Origin: Hyalella azteca
Lineage: Eukaryota; Arthropoda; Malacostraca; Amphipoda; Hyalellidae
DNA length: 64,000 bases
Direction: 5' to 3'
Assembly: GCF_000764305.2 (NCBI RefSeq)
Contig: NW_025947279.1
Location: 1-64,000 of the forward strand
In this document: piece by piece, positions 12,357 to 24,325 of the stretch
Numbering within the stretch: the stretch's first letter is position 1
Layout of the letters: the number at the start of each line of letters is the position of its first letter
The notes under the pieces: generated by a model
The model's database searches: none
The model's input: only the letters and a program-made list of their open reading frames with translations
What the model was told of the DNA's origin: nothing
Translations under genes and position numbers: made by a program

Positions 12357-15300
12357 TGTGCTCAGCTGTGCTCGATTTCTGGCTCATCTGTCTTCTCCGT
12401 CACTGAAGAAAACGCAGGAAAAGTGAGATGCAGAATTGCATCGTCTGGCTTCCGAGCTGAGAACCTCATCGCCGGCGCCGCTGCTGCAGGAGAAACAACC
12501 TACGTCGACGTGAGTCATAAACAGCATACAGAAGTCGGGGAATAACATCATTTGCGATGCTTTTTAATATATATTCGTTGCTAATTAAATTATTTTTTTT
12601 TGAGTATTTTAATACGTTTAATGTATTTAATTAATAATTTTTTATATCAGTAATATTTCATTGTTATTAACTTACAATCATTATAATTGTTTCGCAAAAC
12701 AAAACAGCCTTGAGAGACGACGGGGTCGTCATTTGCTGTCGTGTTTGTGAACAATTTATAATCACAGAAAAATTACTCCCATGATTACTCCTGAAACATT
12801 GACAATAAACTAACTTTGCAAAAATATCTGCGTGTTAAAGTTAGCATGTGGGGTAAGTGCCGAGCATTACCCACAAAATAAGCAAGATTAGAAATTAAAC
12901 AGCCTGGATGTGAGGTTTTATTACAGAGAAAATATATAACAAGGAGGTCGTAGAATATGTATAATAAGTACCGGAATAATAAAGTAAATAATACCGTTGG
13001 CAACGTATATGTACCTGTCGAAAAGTAAATTTAATGAATAATCGTTATTTAAGATGTGAATGAAGAAGAATGATGATAATTCAATGCAACAGTATTTAGA
13101 AAATTAAAAAGAAACCTATTCTAAATACCTAAAGCTATACTAAAGAACCTACTTTGTGAATCGGCCTGGAGATATTGATGAATGAGTAAATGTGTAAGAC
13201 GTGGGAATGCTAGCGGCGCGGTATTGAGTCCCTTAAGGTCTATGACTCGTGCCAAACGTTTGGTTGAATCAAACGCCCTATGGTTCGGCTAAGGCGTGTA
13301 AGTCAGAGACCAGACTTCGCTAGCGTCTTACAATTGTGTTTCGAATTAGGGAATGAAACACAGAAGAAATTCTCCTAATTAACTGTGTCAAGGTCCGGAG
13401 GCCAGATTAAGAACGGTATTACAGATATGCAAATGATTATGACAACTGGAGTTACCTGACGTTGTAATCCCCTAGGTCGGTGCTAATAATATGCATATGT
13501 AGCTAAATCATATTTAACAGAATATTAACTGCAGTTGCTAATTGATAATGATGCTTAAAGCAATAACATGCATAATAATGTTGAGTCAGAGTTGATGGGT
13601 AACTCTGCTAGAATTCACTAGGCTAGCAACGTTCCTAGAAAATGAGTTGCGGGGGTAACTGGAGGAAATATATATACATGGTCGCTACAAATGCATACAA
13701 GACTTAAACTTCTTACACGATGATGCCAAGGTAGAAGGAAAGTTAATATTTTACTAGGAAATTAAACTCGTAAATATTGTAATACTACACGCCTACGGCA
13801 TTTATTATTGAAGGTGAAGAGATGAAGGAAATTTTGCAAACGTACTGGAGTCCAGAAATGATTTGCCAAAAAAAAGTGATTGATAATTTTGAGGAGCTGC
13901 TGGATCAGAAATTCTAAATTCTAAATAAGTGCGTGTTGATGATCGTTTGCGTCGTGACGTGTAGAAATAAATTGTTCTATTTATTAATTTAATTATCCAG
14001 CATTTATTTACCTATGTGCCATCAATTCATTGTTATTGTACTTTTATTTCCTTTTTATATTTTATTTCATCATTTAAATTATAGGATTTATTTATTTTAG
14101 CTCTATTTATTCACTATTAATTTGACTATCTTCTGAATTGTTTCGTACAATTTTTAATAGAGAAATAAATCAAATTGCTCAATTCTGGTATAATGGATAA
14201 ATCAAGTGAAAACATTTTAAAGCTACAAATACATCGTTTGAATTTAATACAGCAGAAAGGTATGAAATTTTACAATGAATTAAGTGAAGAACTTCAAACA
14301 TTTCCACGAAAGTGTATTTCGTATGTTGTGTATTAGTTCCCTGTAGGGAACTAATTCAAAAATAGTCGCGTTGAAAATGTTCAACACGCAGTAGAGCCTC
14401 GCAGTCACTAATTAATGGCTACTCCGTTAATGACTCGTAGGGGCAGTCAGTAACCATTGGTCTGTTTGAACAAATCTTGTCATCTGCCTACTTCAAATTG
14501 TTAAACCTGTTTGCAATATGCACCTTAAACTAACCTTATTTTTTATATTAAATATCAGCGCCTACCTGAACATTGTCTGAAATTGAAATCTATTTCTAAT
14601 ATCAACATTTCTGAATTCTTAAGAATTGATACACAAAATTTGGAGTACTAATAACTTATTTAGTGTGAGAAAATAGCAGCATCAAAATATACATTCCAAG
14701 GCAGACCCAGGAAAATATCTAATTATTTTCATTTTACGAGATGTAAATGTATGCTAAAATAATTATGTTCTTTGCCATTAATTTAAATATTAGCAGAGCC
14801 GTAGATTGTGCTAAATCCACTTCAATTAATTTTTACCAGCACAGGTACTCGCCTCCGCTACTGCACAGGAACTTACCACTGCCGCACCCACTCCAGGTGA
14901 GCAATAGCTTACAATATGGTCCAGAAAAATAAACTTCCGCTTAGTTTTCATGTACTTGAAAAATGAATTCCTGGCGAGTTCGGATGCTTTATAACGCTCA
15001 TGAGCAGAATAAGTTCTTATAATTTGCATATTTTTAGCTAACATTTCATCGAGACTTGTAACTATACATGCTACATGAAACTATAGACAAATTATGCTAA
15101 GTCGTAAGTTCCAAGTTCTTACCCCTGTACACGTACATAAAGACCCCCTCGGTGAATATTTTTGCTTTTGTGTCAAAAAACAAAGCTATATATATTCCCC
15201 TAATATTGAAGTAGGCCAATTCGAGTCCTAAGAAATTTGAAGTTACTCCCAAATGAGTTACGCTACAAAAATTATGATATGTAAGAGTTTCGATTCCGTT

Positions 15301-15725
15301 TTTATAAAAAAAATCATGGCCTTCATTTTGCCCATTTGTGTTCAATCATCGTTTTCGATTATCATTGTTTACTATACATTAAACATAATTTATACCTTGT
15401 CTTGATACATTCCAATGCTTTATAATCTTCGAAGTCCCATCAATTGAAATAATATATGATGAAAATATGCATTACAATATTAAGTGTTTGATTAATGTTG
15501 TCTTCACAAAAAGGATCGTGTCTGACTGCATCGGATATCAACTGCGCCACTGTGGCTACAGGGCCTTTCTTCTACCACCCGAGCGACTGCACCAAGTTCC
15601 TAATGTGCCAAGGCGTTACCAACCCCGTAGAATTGTCATGCGGCCCTGGCACCTACTGGAATATGTCTGGGCTCGCTTGTGTCAAGGCTCAGCCTGCGAA
15701 ATGTTCTTGTCAGACGTCTATCTAA
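12357..15725 (+). CDS. Chitin-binding (peritrophin-A/CBM14) protein, last three exons, 5' end missing
   Basis: Three exons join in frame: 12357-12509 (after tttccag, before gtgagt, phase 0), 14845-14896 (after gcacag, before gtgagc, phase 1) and 15514-15725 with stop TAA. Together they encode 138 residues. The first exon (51 codons, starting CAQLCSISGSSVFSV) has three Cys and an Ala-rich end. The second is a short Thr/Ala/Pro linker. The third is a CBM14 domain: C-x14-C-x5-C-x10-C-x12-C-x7-C with the aromatic FFYHPSDCTKFLMC core and GTYWN. In this family the six Cys form three disulfides and the aromatics contact chitin, as in peritrophic-matrix and cuticle proteins. The upstream exon with a start codon and signal peptide was not found, so the N-terminus is unknown. 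Introns are 2335 and 617 bp. The stop is followed at once by a minisatellite. Confidence 0.85.
12510..14844. other. Large first seen intron of the chitin-binding gene
   Basis: This 2.3-kb intron has gtgagt and gcacag ends. I see no nested gene and no recognisable transposon in it. Confidence 0.5.
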
Positions 15726-16119
15726 AGGGCCCCATACACTTGCGAGTAAAAGGGCCCTTTACTCGCCCTTTACTCGGGACCCTTTTTACTTTTTCTACTT
15801 CCCCATACACTTGCAAGTTAAGGGCCCCATACACTTGCGATTAAAGGGCCCAATACACATGCGATTAAAGGGCCCCTACCCTTGCGAGTAAAGGGCCCCA
15901 TGCACTTGCGAGTAAAGGGTCCCTTTACTCGCAGGGCCCTTTATTAATCACTGAAGGTGTTTTACACTTGCGAGTAAAGGGCCCCATACACTTGCGAGTA
16001 AAGGGCCACACACACTTGCGAGTAAAGGGCCACACAAACTTGCGAGTAAGCCACATACACTTGCGAGTAAAGGCCACATACACTTGCGAGTAAAGGCCCC
16101 AAACACTTGCGAGTAAACG
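15726..16119. repeat. 23-25-bp minisatellite abutting the stop codon of the chitin-binding gene
   Basis: The unit cttgcgagtaaagggcccca plus taca repeats about fifteen times with base changes and one interruption (15925-15965, including an inverted agggtccctttactcgcag). It starts two or three bases after the TAA at 15723-15725 and is therefore in the 3' untranslated region or just past the gene. Confidence 0.85.
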
Positions 16120-16158
16120 GCCTGCGAAATTTTCTTGTTTGACGTTCATGTAAAAGGG
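16120..16158 (+). pseudogene. Second copy of the last about 38 bp of the chitin-binding gene
   Basis: gcctgcgaaattttcttgt followed by ttgacgttcatgtaaaaggg matches gcctgcgaaatgttcttgt followed by cagacgtctatctaaaggg at 15692-15729, including the position of the stop. The minisatellite therefore lies between two copies of the gene's 3' tip. Confidence 0.75.
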
Positions 16159-17363
16159 TTATATATGATTTTTGTGTTTAATTCAACTTCTTCCTTTCAC
16201 ACACACATTCAAATAGGCAAAAACACTATATTTTATTTATATTTTTGATGGATCATATATAAGAAATGTTATAAACCTGACTAAGAAAAGTTTACCTGTG
16301 GAAAATTTATATTATTTCAAAATTTGACAAAATGTATTGCAGAAAAATTTATATGAACTGTAATTATTAGAAAACAATGTGCCAATTGATCGACCCCCAT
16401 TCCTATACCACATAAAATTGCGGCATCACTATAAGACAACGGAAGCATATAAGGACTAGGATATGTTCAAGTAAAAAAAAGACAAACATACTAAAACGGG
16501 AAATAAAGTATAGATCTTTGTTGCGGTTATTGCTAAAATTTTTATGGATTTTCAGTATTTTTCTCAACAAATCAGCAAGACTCCTCTTGCCAACCTCCTT
16601 CTCTTTTAGCCTCCACATGCGCTCCAAATATCTACTCGGATCCTAAAGCAAAACAAGTCTACTCCCTCTCACAGATACGCAGTCACTGCTATCCACTCTT
16701 TACCTGATCTCTCATTCGCCACCTCAAGATCTTGAGATCCCCGCAACTAAAACGTAACCAGAGTTTGTTTTTGGGTACTATTCAACTCCATGTTGAAGAA
16801 CCAAGCTCGACGGCTCATTGGCCGTCCACCAACGGCAAGGAGAAATAAAGTGATTCCGAGGCTCAAACACACGGCTACCTCCTCTCATCTCGAGGAGCCA
16901 CTGAAATACAGCAGCTCGCCATTACAGCAAAACTCCACATCATTACCTTCACATCCCTCATTGAGAAACATCTCATCATTGCCCGTATTTCTCTCTCATA
17001 TGCGCCTCCTCTCTCTTCCACGCAAGTCCTTCAAACCCCATATGCATGAAACCCTCTTTTTTATATCTATCGACCCCCACCTGTGCTGTCATTATACACG
17101 CTTCACGCAATGGCATCGCTTCGACTATCAATAGTAGATAGCACAGGCAGTGATGCCGATTAGTTGGAGTGGACACAGAACCAATTTTTTATCAATAATG
17201 CATAATGCTTCATTGATGCTGCACGATATTATGCCACAAGAATTTTGTTTATATCGTTGCCAAGGCGAACGTTTTACGTTGGAAAGAGCAACTGTCGTTT
17301 GAATGAATAAGAATATATAAGGTTATATTATCTACTTCCTATTTAAATTATCCTTTTACTTAA
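16159..17363. other. Gene-free stretch
   Basis: A frame of 114 codons at 16790-17134 is open but has low-complexity Ser/Pro/Leu composition, no splice context and no motif, so I do not call it. Nothing else was recognised. Confidence 0.4.
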
Positions 17364-18432
17364 GGGGGAGGTATACCCTAAAATTTTCAGATTTGGCATT
17401 TCTGGGTTTTAATCTCATCTTTAAGCTGGAATTCTGCTCTTTCCAATGGTACCACTGCCATCGCTGTACGCCAATATTTACGTTCATGACGTCTCTTTAA
17501 AGGGAAGCGGGTGAGAGAGTTCTTTAACTAATTAGATATAAAGTAATTAGCTGCTGAAATCTTTGAATATAGTTTCTACTTGAGTTGTGCTGCAGTTACA
17601 TGCTTAGTCTCATCTTAAAGCTGATATTCTGAGATTTTCAACGATACCACTGCGATCCATGTATGTCAATATTTACGCACACAGATGGGCTTTAACGGGG
17701 GGCGGGGGTGGAGTTCCTTCACAAAATAGACCCAAGGTAATTCACTCGCTGAGACTACAAATATTGGTGTATCTGGCATCAAGCTGCAGTCACCCTCTTC
17801 GCTTTGTGCGGAGTGGTGTTCTGCAAGTCGCTTCTAGCATCCTTGAGTGGAATTAGGCTACAGAAGCCTGTAGTTTGGTAGCTATGCTACATTTAGTGAC
17901 TATTTCAAGGTGCGCGGAACTTTGTCGCGCCGTCCTGAAAAGTTCAACTTTTTGTCACAGAAAACCTATCTCCTCCTAGAGTTTTGAAGCTACAGCGATG
18001 AGACATATACCATTCTAGTCGTAAAGACCATACCTATGCAGTAACACGGCCTTTTTTAGATTTGTGCATAGTTTGGATTCAAAATGGGGGAAATGGGGGG
18101 GGGGGAATGAGAAAAAATGAAAAAAATGGAAAAATGCTTGTAAAAAAACTAAAGCAAAAATCAAAAATCGGGCCGTGTTACTGCATTGATATTGTCTTTA
18201 CATATAGAATGGTATATGTCTCATCGCTGTAGCTTCAAAACCCTAGGAGGAGATAGATTTCTACAGTACCCCTTTTTTGTCCGTTTTCTATGGATTTCAC
18301 GTTTTCTATCAATTTTTTCGAAAAAATCACACGAACAAATATGTCTTAGAATTCTGTTTTACATAAGTGTACCAAGTTTCAGAGTGATCCGTCCATAAAC
18401 AAAAAAGTTTTTCTGGAGGGTATACCTCCCCC
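17364..18432. mobile_element. piggyBac-like (TTAA-type) non-autonomous element, copy 1
   Basis: Terminal inverted repeats GGGGGAGGTATACCCTA (left) and AGGGTATACCTCCCCC (right) bound 1069 bp. TTAA precedes the left end (17360-17363); GTAA follows the right end, a likely mutated TTAA. The interior shares blocks with the element at 27656-28469 (ggtatatgtctcat then tgtagcttcaaaac, and the block around taccactgcca). It holds no transposase. Confidence 0.75.
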
Positions 18433-19115
18433 GTAACCTTGAATGTTTCATGGCACCCATTTTAACTAACAATGTCTCACTGCTCACACATCTAAAAGTA
18501 TTATAGTGAAAAAACATGTTTTAAATAAAAAAATTAAAAACAAAGCAAGTTGATTCTTATTAAATGCACGCCTAACGATAAAATGTAATGGCCTTTTTAT
18601 GTGTCAGTACTTATAGCAGGTTATCCTCGCCCATTGAAATGCGTACCTACAACTGCCCTGTTAAATCATTCAAAATTTCAGTATTGCATTTTACATGATT
18701 AAATCTTTTCATTTCTTAATAACTAGAAAATTGCGAGAAATTCTCTCGTAATAAATTATCTTTTATTGGTTGTGCAAAAATTCAAACTTTTTACCTACAT
18801 GATCCCACTTATTGTGGGCCGTGATCGAGGCCGTGATTGAGGACGCACGTATGTGTTTGCTGGTCCCAATTTTCTCACTTTTTACCATGCCGATTTTTAC
18901 TTATCTCTCGAACTTATACCAAGACGATTTCAGTGAAAGGTTCAATTTCAATGCAGTTCAGTAAAAATGGTGCGAGTAATGAGAAAAAGCGGCTAGTACA
19001 AGTGTTTTATTCCCGACAAATGCCAGTGCATGGAGAGAGGGCAAGCTTGTAGCTTGTTGGCAACCCTCGGCGTAGCCTCTCGCACCGAATAACAACGGAG
19101 CCTTGAGCACGCTAA
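18433..19115. other. Gene-free stretch
   Basis: No exon, RNA gene or repeat was recognised in this AT-rich stretch. Confidence 0.4.
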
Positions 19116-20042
19116 GAGGCCGGATTATCAAAACATCGCAACTTTTTGTACTTACGGCAAAAAAAGTTACGTGTTACGTAGGAACACCCTAATTTTGGCA
19201 TTATCAAAACTTTCGTACGCAATATTTAGCTAAAAGCGTATTATCAAAACCATCTGGCTAACTTGACCAATCGAGGCTTTGGATTTGCTGTTCCTATAGC
19301 TCCAGTAAGCTCCTCTCGACCAGTGCGCAGTGCGCTTGGACGAAAGCAGGGAGTGTAGTGTCAGCGGCATTTGCGGTGCCCGACAAGGGTGTATTTGGAT
19401 AAATTAGTGAGACTTTATCCAAATAGCAATGCACTTGTTGTGATCATTAACCGAAATTTCTTGCAATAAGGGCAAATAAATGCATTATTCCCGTTCAAAA
19501 TTAGAAGAATTTTTTAGAAGGTTACAAAGAATTCGTGAAAATTTGGAGTTGCGGCTGTCATAAAAATAAATAAATTTGTTTACAGAGAACTAGAAAAATG
19601 GTTGGCTCGTCAACTTCAATATAATTTTGAATCTAAATGGCATTAAGATATTGTTCAAGTGAATAATCATAAAACTCTTAGATATGAATATCAACATTTG
19701 CTTGTAAATTATTGCACAAAAGGCAATTGACATTTTCATCCCAAAAGCACCGTTTAGCACGATCTCATACATATTATATGTCGGATTATTGACAAAATTC
19801 TATCACAATTCACCGTGTTGCTACTTGCTGGTAAATCAATAGTTTCCTATTGCTACAGCAGACACTCTAAACTTGTGCGGAACTCTACTTACGACATCTC
19901 CGAGCAGACGTACAGTTACGTTACGTAGTTTCCCGCGCAAATGTTTTGATAATACCACCTCTAGAGTTACGTCATCATATCAGCACTTACGCCACTCGTA
20001 AGTCGATTTTGCGTAATCACGAAGTTTTGATAATACGGCCCC
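19116..20042. mobile_element. Family 1 inverted-repeat element, copy 3
   Basis: The left end GAGGCCGGATTATCAAAAC and the inverted right end GGGGCCGTATTATCAAAAC match copy 1 at 267-1139, as does most of the interior (gcacgatc, tcggattattgacaaaattc, ccgagcagacgtacagttac). It is 927 bp and has no intact ORF. Confidence 0.75.
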
Positions 20043-21276
20043 AGGTCAGTTATTCCATTAACCTATATTATAAACTGTACACTTTACAAAAGAGCTTGAC
20101 ACTGCCTCGGACAACTATCGTAAGAAGGCGTACACATATAACGCACCTATTGCGTCTCGATGACGTCTCTGGTTTAAGAGCCCGGCACTGTCAGGAATTT
20201 CCGTCTCTAAGCTCAACTTTCTGGAGGATCAATAACAGGCCCGCGAATGTCATTAAAGAACATTTTTAAATTGCTAGCCAGACAGATAAATAATAACAAT
20301 AGATGATGATTGGGTGGATGGGTTCAGCCACTGGACACTAATGATCGAGGTTGTTGATCGAGGTTGCACTGTTAGTTCCAGACCCAATGGTGATCAGAAA
20401 ATACTACTTTGCAATGATATTGCGCAGCACCGACGAAATCATAAAATCACTCATAGTTCACTGACAATTCACCAAGTTGACGCTAAGGTATCTTTGATCA
20501 GCGGGCAAAACTTGGGTCAAAAGTATCACGGGTATTACAGTCACAATGGCGGGGTTACGTAGACACAATACATTGGTTAGATACTTGTCACGTTCACCCG
20601 GCTTTATACGAGCTAAACCGTTTAGACGAAATGGTGATAACCAAGCCTGGAATCTCTTGCAACTTCTTACGACTGATGGTCTTCTCTATCTCTGACTCTC
20701 CGGTGCTATCTGACTTCTCTCGCTCGTATCTCTCATTTTTCAAAAACTATAAATGCCGCGAGAATTATCGCATACCGGTGCAGAACCCTACAAAACGCAA
20801 AGTTCACCTTTTTACAAAAATCTAAACCTGCTAATTTCGAAATAAACAATTTGCCATGAATAAAAATAATGTAAATAATTGAGTACTAAAAAATCTTAAT
20901 AATTTTTACTATACTAATTTCCGATGAATAAATATTCTCTATAACTGGAGTCTATACCATTGCAACACACAATTAAAAAGCTAGTGAAAAAGCAAACAGA
21001 AAGATATTTAAAACTTGAGGGCTACTGTTGCCATGGCAGCTGAAGTCGATGAATAAATTTTCCAGAAGTGAGCAATGGAGTTTTAATGCACTGTTTAATT
21101 GAAAGCAAGTAGAAAAAATGAAGTTTGACGAATAAATATTGGCTGAGTAAATTGGACGGATGTTGATTAATGAATAAAACCCTAACTGAAATTATTGCCT
21201 ATCTAAACTACGAAACTGAATACAACATAAACGAAAAGACAACAACAAACAAATCATAAGTTGGTATCAAAGAAGA
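20043..21276. other. Gene-free stretch
   Basis: Several short frames, none with splice context or a motif. No repeat family was recognised. Confidence 0.4.
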
Positions 21277-21436
21277 AAAAAATATGACTCAATACTCACT
21301 GCAGTGAGTGACAGAGAGCGCATTTTCTCGTCGACGAAAACGTGAAGTCACGGAGGGACAGACAGACGGACAGACGGACGGATGGACTTGGCGAGCACAA
21401 TAACGCATTTTTTTCCATAAATGAGAAAATGCGCTA
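21277..21436. repeat. Short dispersed palindromic repeat, copy b
   Basis: Same order of blocks as at 11420: aatatgactcaatactcact with the perfect palindrome ACTCACTGCAGTGAGT, gagcgcattttctcgtcgac, a GACAGACGGACG microsatellite, and cataaatgagaaaatgcgc. Confidence 0.85.
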
Positions 21437-23551
21437 ACAACGGTGAGAAAAATTCCCCACAAAACCGGAGTCGTAGTTGGATGAAACTCTCGATCATATT
21501 CGCACGGTCCTCACCTAAACAGCCAGCTGCAGACTGTACTTGTGACATTCATTGAAATTAATTAAATTTTGTCCGAACCTGTTAAATAACAATTTTTGGT
21601 AAAAAAAACATGTGTTACAGCCTTAATACAACAAAAATACTTGCAACGAACGTAAGTATTGTACTGTAAACAATTAAAAGTTTGGATTGAACAAATTTCA
21701 CGACTTTTTCACTGCGAAGATAGAGCAGCACTGGAGAGGTCGAGAAATATGGAACTAAACCCATACAACGCCAATAATCAAGCAAGTGGAGCTACGTACC
21801 TATCCAGTGAGGCATGGACTAGGCTGATAACTCAATACACGATTACACTACAGCACAACAAAACGTTTCTTAGCTTTTAGGCTAATGTAACATTTAAGGA
21901 CCATTCTTACAACAGCTGACAGTATTTTACGCCTATGAGCGTTTTTTCTCTTTCTAAGCATTTATATTAAATTATTTACAGGAGGTTGGAAGAAAAACAT
22001 CAACATGCGAAGTCAGTTTGTACATGAGAACGTGCATAAAGTTTTTTTTTTAAATGCAGGCGTAGTGATATTTTATGTCTGGGTTACGGAAGTCGCTCAA
22101 ACCATACGTGGAAAAATTATTCAAAATAATATGTGAATAATTTCTGCAGAAACGAGTAATATCATTTCATAGTACATTTATTAATCCATTTTGTGAATTA
22201 AGGGCGAAAAGTTGTTAATTCTTTAGAAGAGTATACAAAGCAATGAGCTTGTCGCAGCAAGAAATAAGAGGACAAACTGGCAGTATATTTTTAAAATTGT
22301 CAGTTATGTCAAAAGATTGAGCCAAAAGCTTCAGCTATTCTTACCCTGTTTAATATTTTAGCTTACTCAGCATTACTTGAAGGTCAATAAAAATTTCAGG
22401 ATATGAATAACTTTTCTTGGTATGCTATGACATATTTCTTCGTGGCCGGGTCAAAGGAAAATCTTGTACAACAACCATCAAAAATTTCTTACCTCCAAAA
22501 GAATTGGTATATGACAGCAATGCATCCAAGCAAGCCTACATTATCGATGTAGGATTCACTGCAAACGCACGGCTCGACATGCTCCATTGCTGATGGTAAA
22601 AATACAAATGGTCTCAGAAATGCCGTCCTAAAAAATTACGTGAAGCAATTAACAGATAAATCCCTCAGGGGTCTTGGGCTCAAAGAATAGATCGTGGATA
22701 TGAAAGAATGTTGAACATCAAAGATGTTTATTGACAAGTGTTTAATGTGGATTAACATAAATAAAAAAAATCGAGAATAACAAACTATTTGACTTATTTA
22801 AAAATACGAAAATTGGAGAGGCTTGAATAAAAAATAATCAAAAGTTCAAAGTATTGCTTTTAAAATTCCATAAAAATAAACGATGCGATGACCAATGACA
22901 CGACAAATGATCTGACTTACATGAATAGGCTTGAAAAATGAAGAAAAAGAAACTTTTTCGTGGTGATCAAAAGACAAAAAATTTATGAAGTATGTCACAA
23001 ACCTCGCTTAAAATATTTTGTTCGACGTTGAAGTTACAGTGTTAAATTTTATTATGATAAATTTGCACAGTTCACTGAAATCGTGGAAGCTTTCAAGCAA
23101 AAGAATAAAAAAGTTTTTTTTTAACTTTAGTTGAACGTGAAAAAAGTAGTGATTTTATTGTTCGTCCAAAAAATTAAGATAATATAGGCTGAAAGGCACG
23201 AATATAAGCTAAAAGGCCTGCATGATAGGAGGATTACGAGCTAAAATTTCTATATTGACTAATGTTATCAAATCTCAAATCAGTCATCGACGGTGACTCC
23301 TTTTGCTTAGCCGCCTCACCGACTCACCGTAGATTTTCGAATAGGAAATAGTCATTTTCTTATTATGGAACCAGAACCATAGTTACATTTCAAATACTAT
23401 TTCCGATGCTAGTTTTAGCAGTCACTTTTTAGCATTCATTCCGGTGCCTATATAGGAATACTTTAAAGACATCATTTGACGCCATTTCCTCCTATTACCG
23501 AAACCATAACTTAGGACGAGGATGCATGCTTACCAGTTCGCATTTTATGCC
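21437..23551. other. Gene-free stretch
   Basis: About 2.1 kb of AT-rich sequence with no exon, RNA gene or repeat that I can support. Confidence 0.4.
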
Positions 23552-23604
23552 ATAAATAATGAGGAAAGTTGATGCGTGTAGCATCAACTTTCCTCATTAT
23601 TTAT
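23552..23604. repeat. Perfect 24-bp hairpin with a 5-base loop
   Basis: The left arm at 23552-23575 (ATAAATAATGAGGAAAGTTG then ATGC) is matched without error by its reverse complement at 23581-23604, around the loop gtgta. It lies about 720 bp before the start codon of the first gene of the secreted family, just upstream of a TATA box at 23681. Confidence 0.9.
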
Positions 23605-23680
23605 CTCAGTTTTTCAGTGAAATTTATGAAACCGTTGACGACAAAAAATTTTTGTTTCCATTTTATGCTGCTTGGTTGGG

Positions 23681-23712
23681 TATAAAATCATATGGCTGAT
23701 GTTCTCAGCTGA
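23681..23712 (+). promoter_or_regulatory. Possible TATA box for secreted-family gene 1
   Basis: gggTATAAAatcat at 23681 is followed about 25-30 bases later by ttctcagctgac, an acceptable arthropod start site. The coding exon at 24326 has its own splice acceptor (gatttccag ending 24306), so a non-coding first exon upstream is needed; this box is in the right place for it. The leader exon's donor was not settled. Confidence 0.35.
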
Positions 23713-24325
23713 CGTTCACCTGAGCTGCCTCACACTTTGGTCGAGCATCGACCTAAGTGTTTGGGTGACACACGAATTGATTCATTCGATGTCGGTTAAA
23801 TTTCAAACATACACATAAATGTGTAGTTGTCTTACGAAATCCACTTTTTTTCTTTTAGTTATTGTAATTTTTGTTTCCTTCGATGAATTTTCTAAGAACA
23901 TTAATTCTTCCCCGATTGATGTCTTGTATGTTTTTTCGTGCGTTTTTGAGAATTGTGTTTTTTCGTCTATTTATGGACTCATTCCAAACAAAACCAATCC
24001 AAGAAACTTACGCAAATATATTCTAAATTGATATACACGTTCTATAATGCATTCAAGTATCACATTGAAAATACATATTCTTGATTAACATAGTTTGCAA
24101 CATGACATTTAGATGTAATTTTTTAGCCGGGCATCTACTATGGCAAAAAACCCTACAACATCATTTCAAAGAAAATATGATTTAAAATTGTTTCTATCTA
24201 GCGCATCAAAATTCTGGCTCCATCAATCTAATTTAATGAATTTTTTTTTGCATATCATTCACAAAGGGTTATAATTAAGCATTTAATTACAAGATAAGAT
24301 TTCCAGATAAAAATTTGTTCTGTAC

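Noticed and set aside
15726..16119. Regular short repeats that could suggest a CRISPR-like array
   Set aside because: Units of 23-25 bp run head to tail without unique spacers and lie in eukaryotic DNA; a minisatellite.
16790..17134. 114-codon frame
   Set aside because: Low-complexity Ser/Leu/Pro composition, no motif, no splice context; antisense frame equally open.
23552..23604. MicroRNA precursor
   Set aside because: The stem is perfect and only 24 bp with a 5-base loop, unlike Dicer substrates of arthropods; no star/mature asymmetry can be seen.
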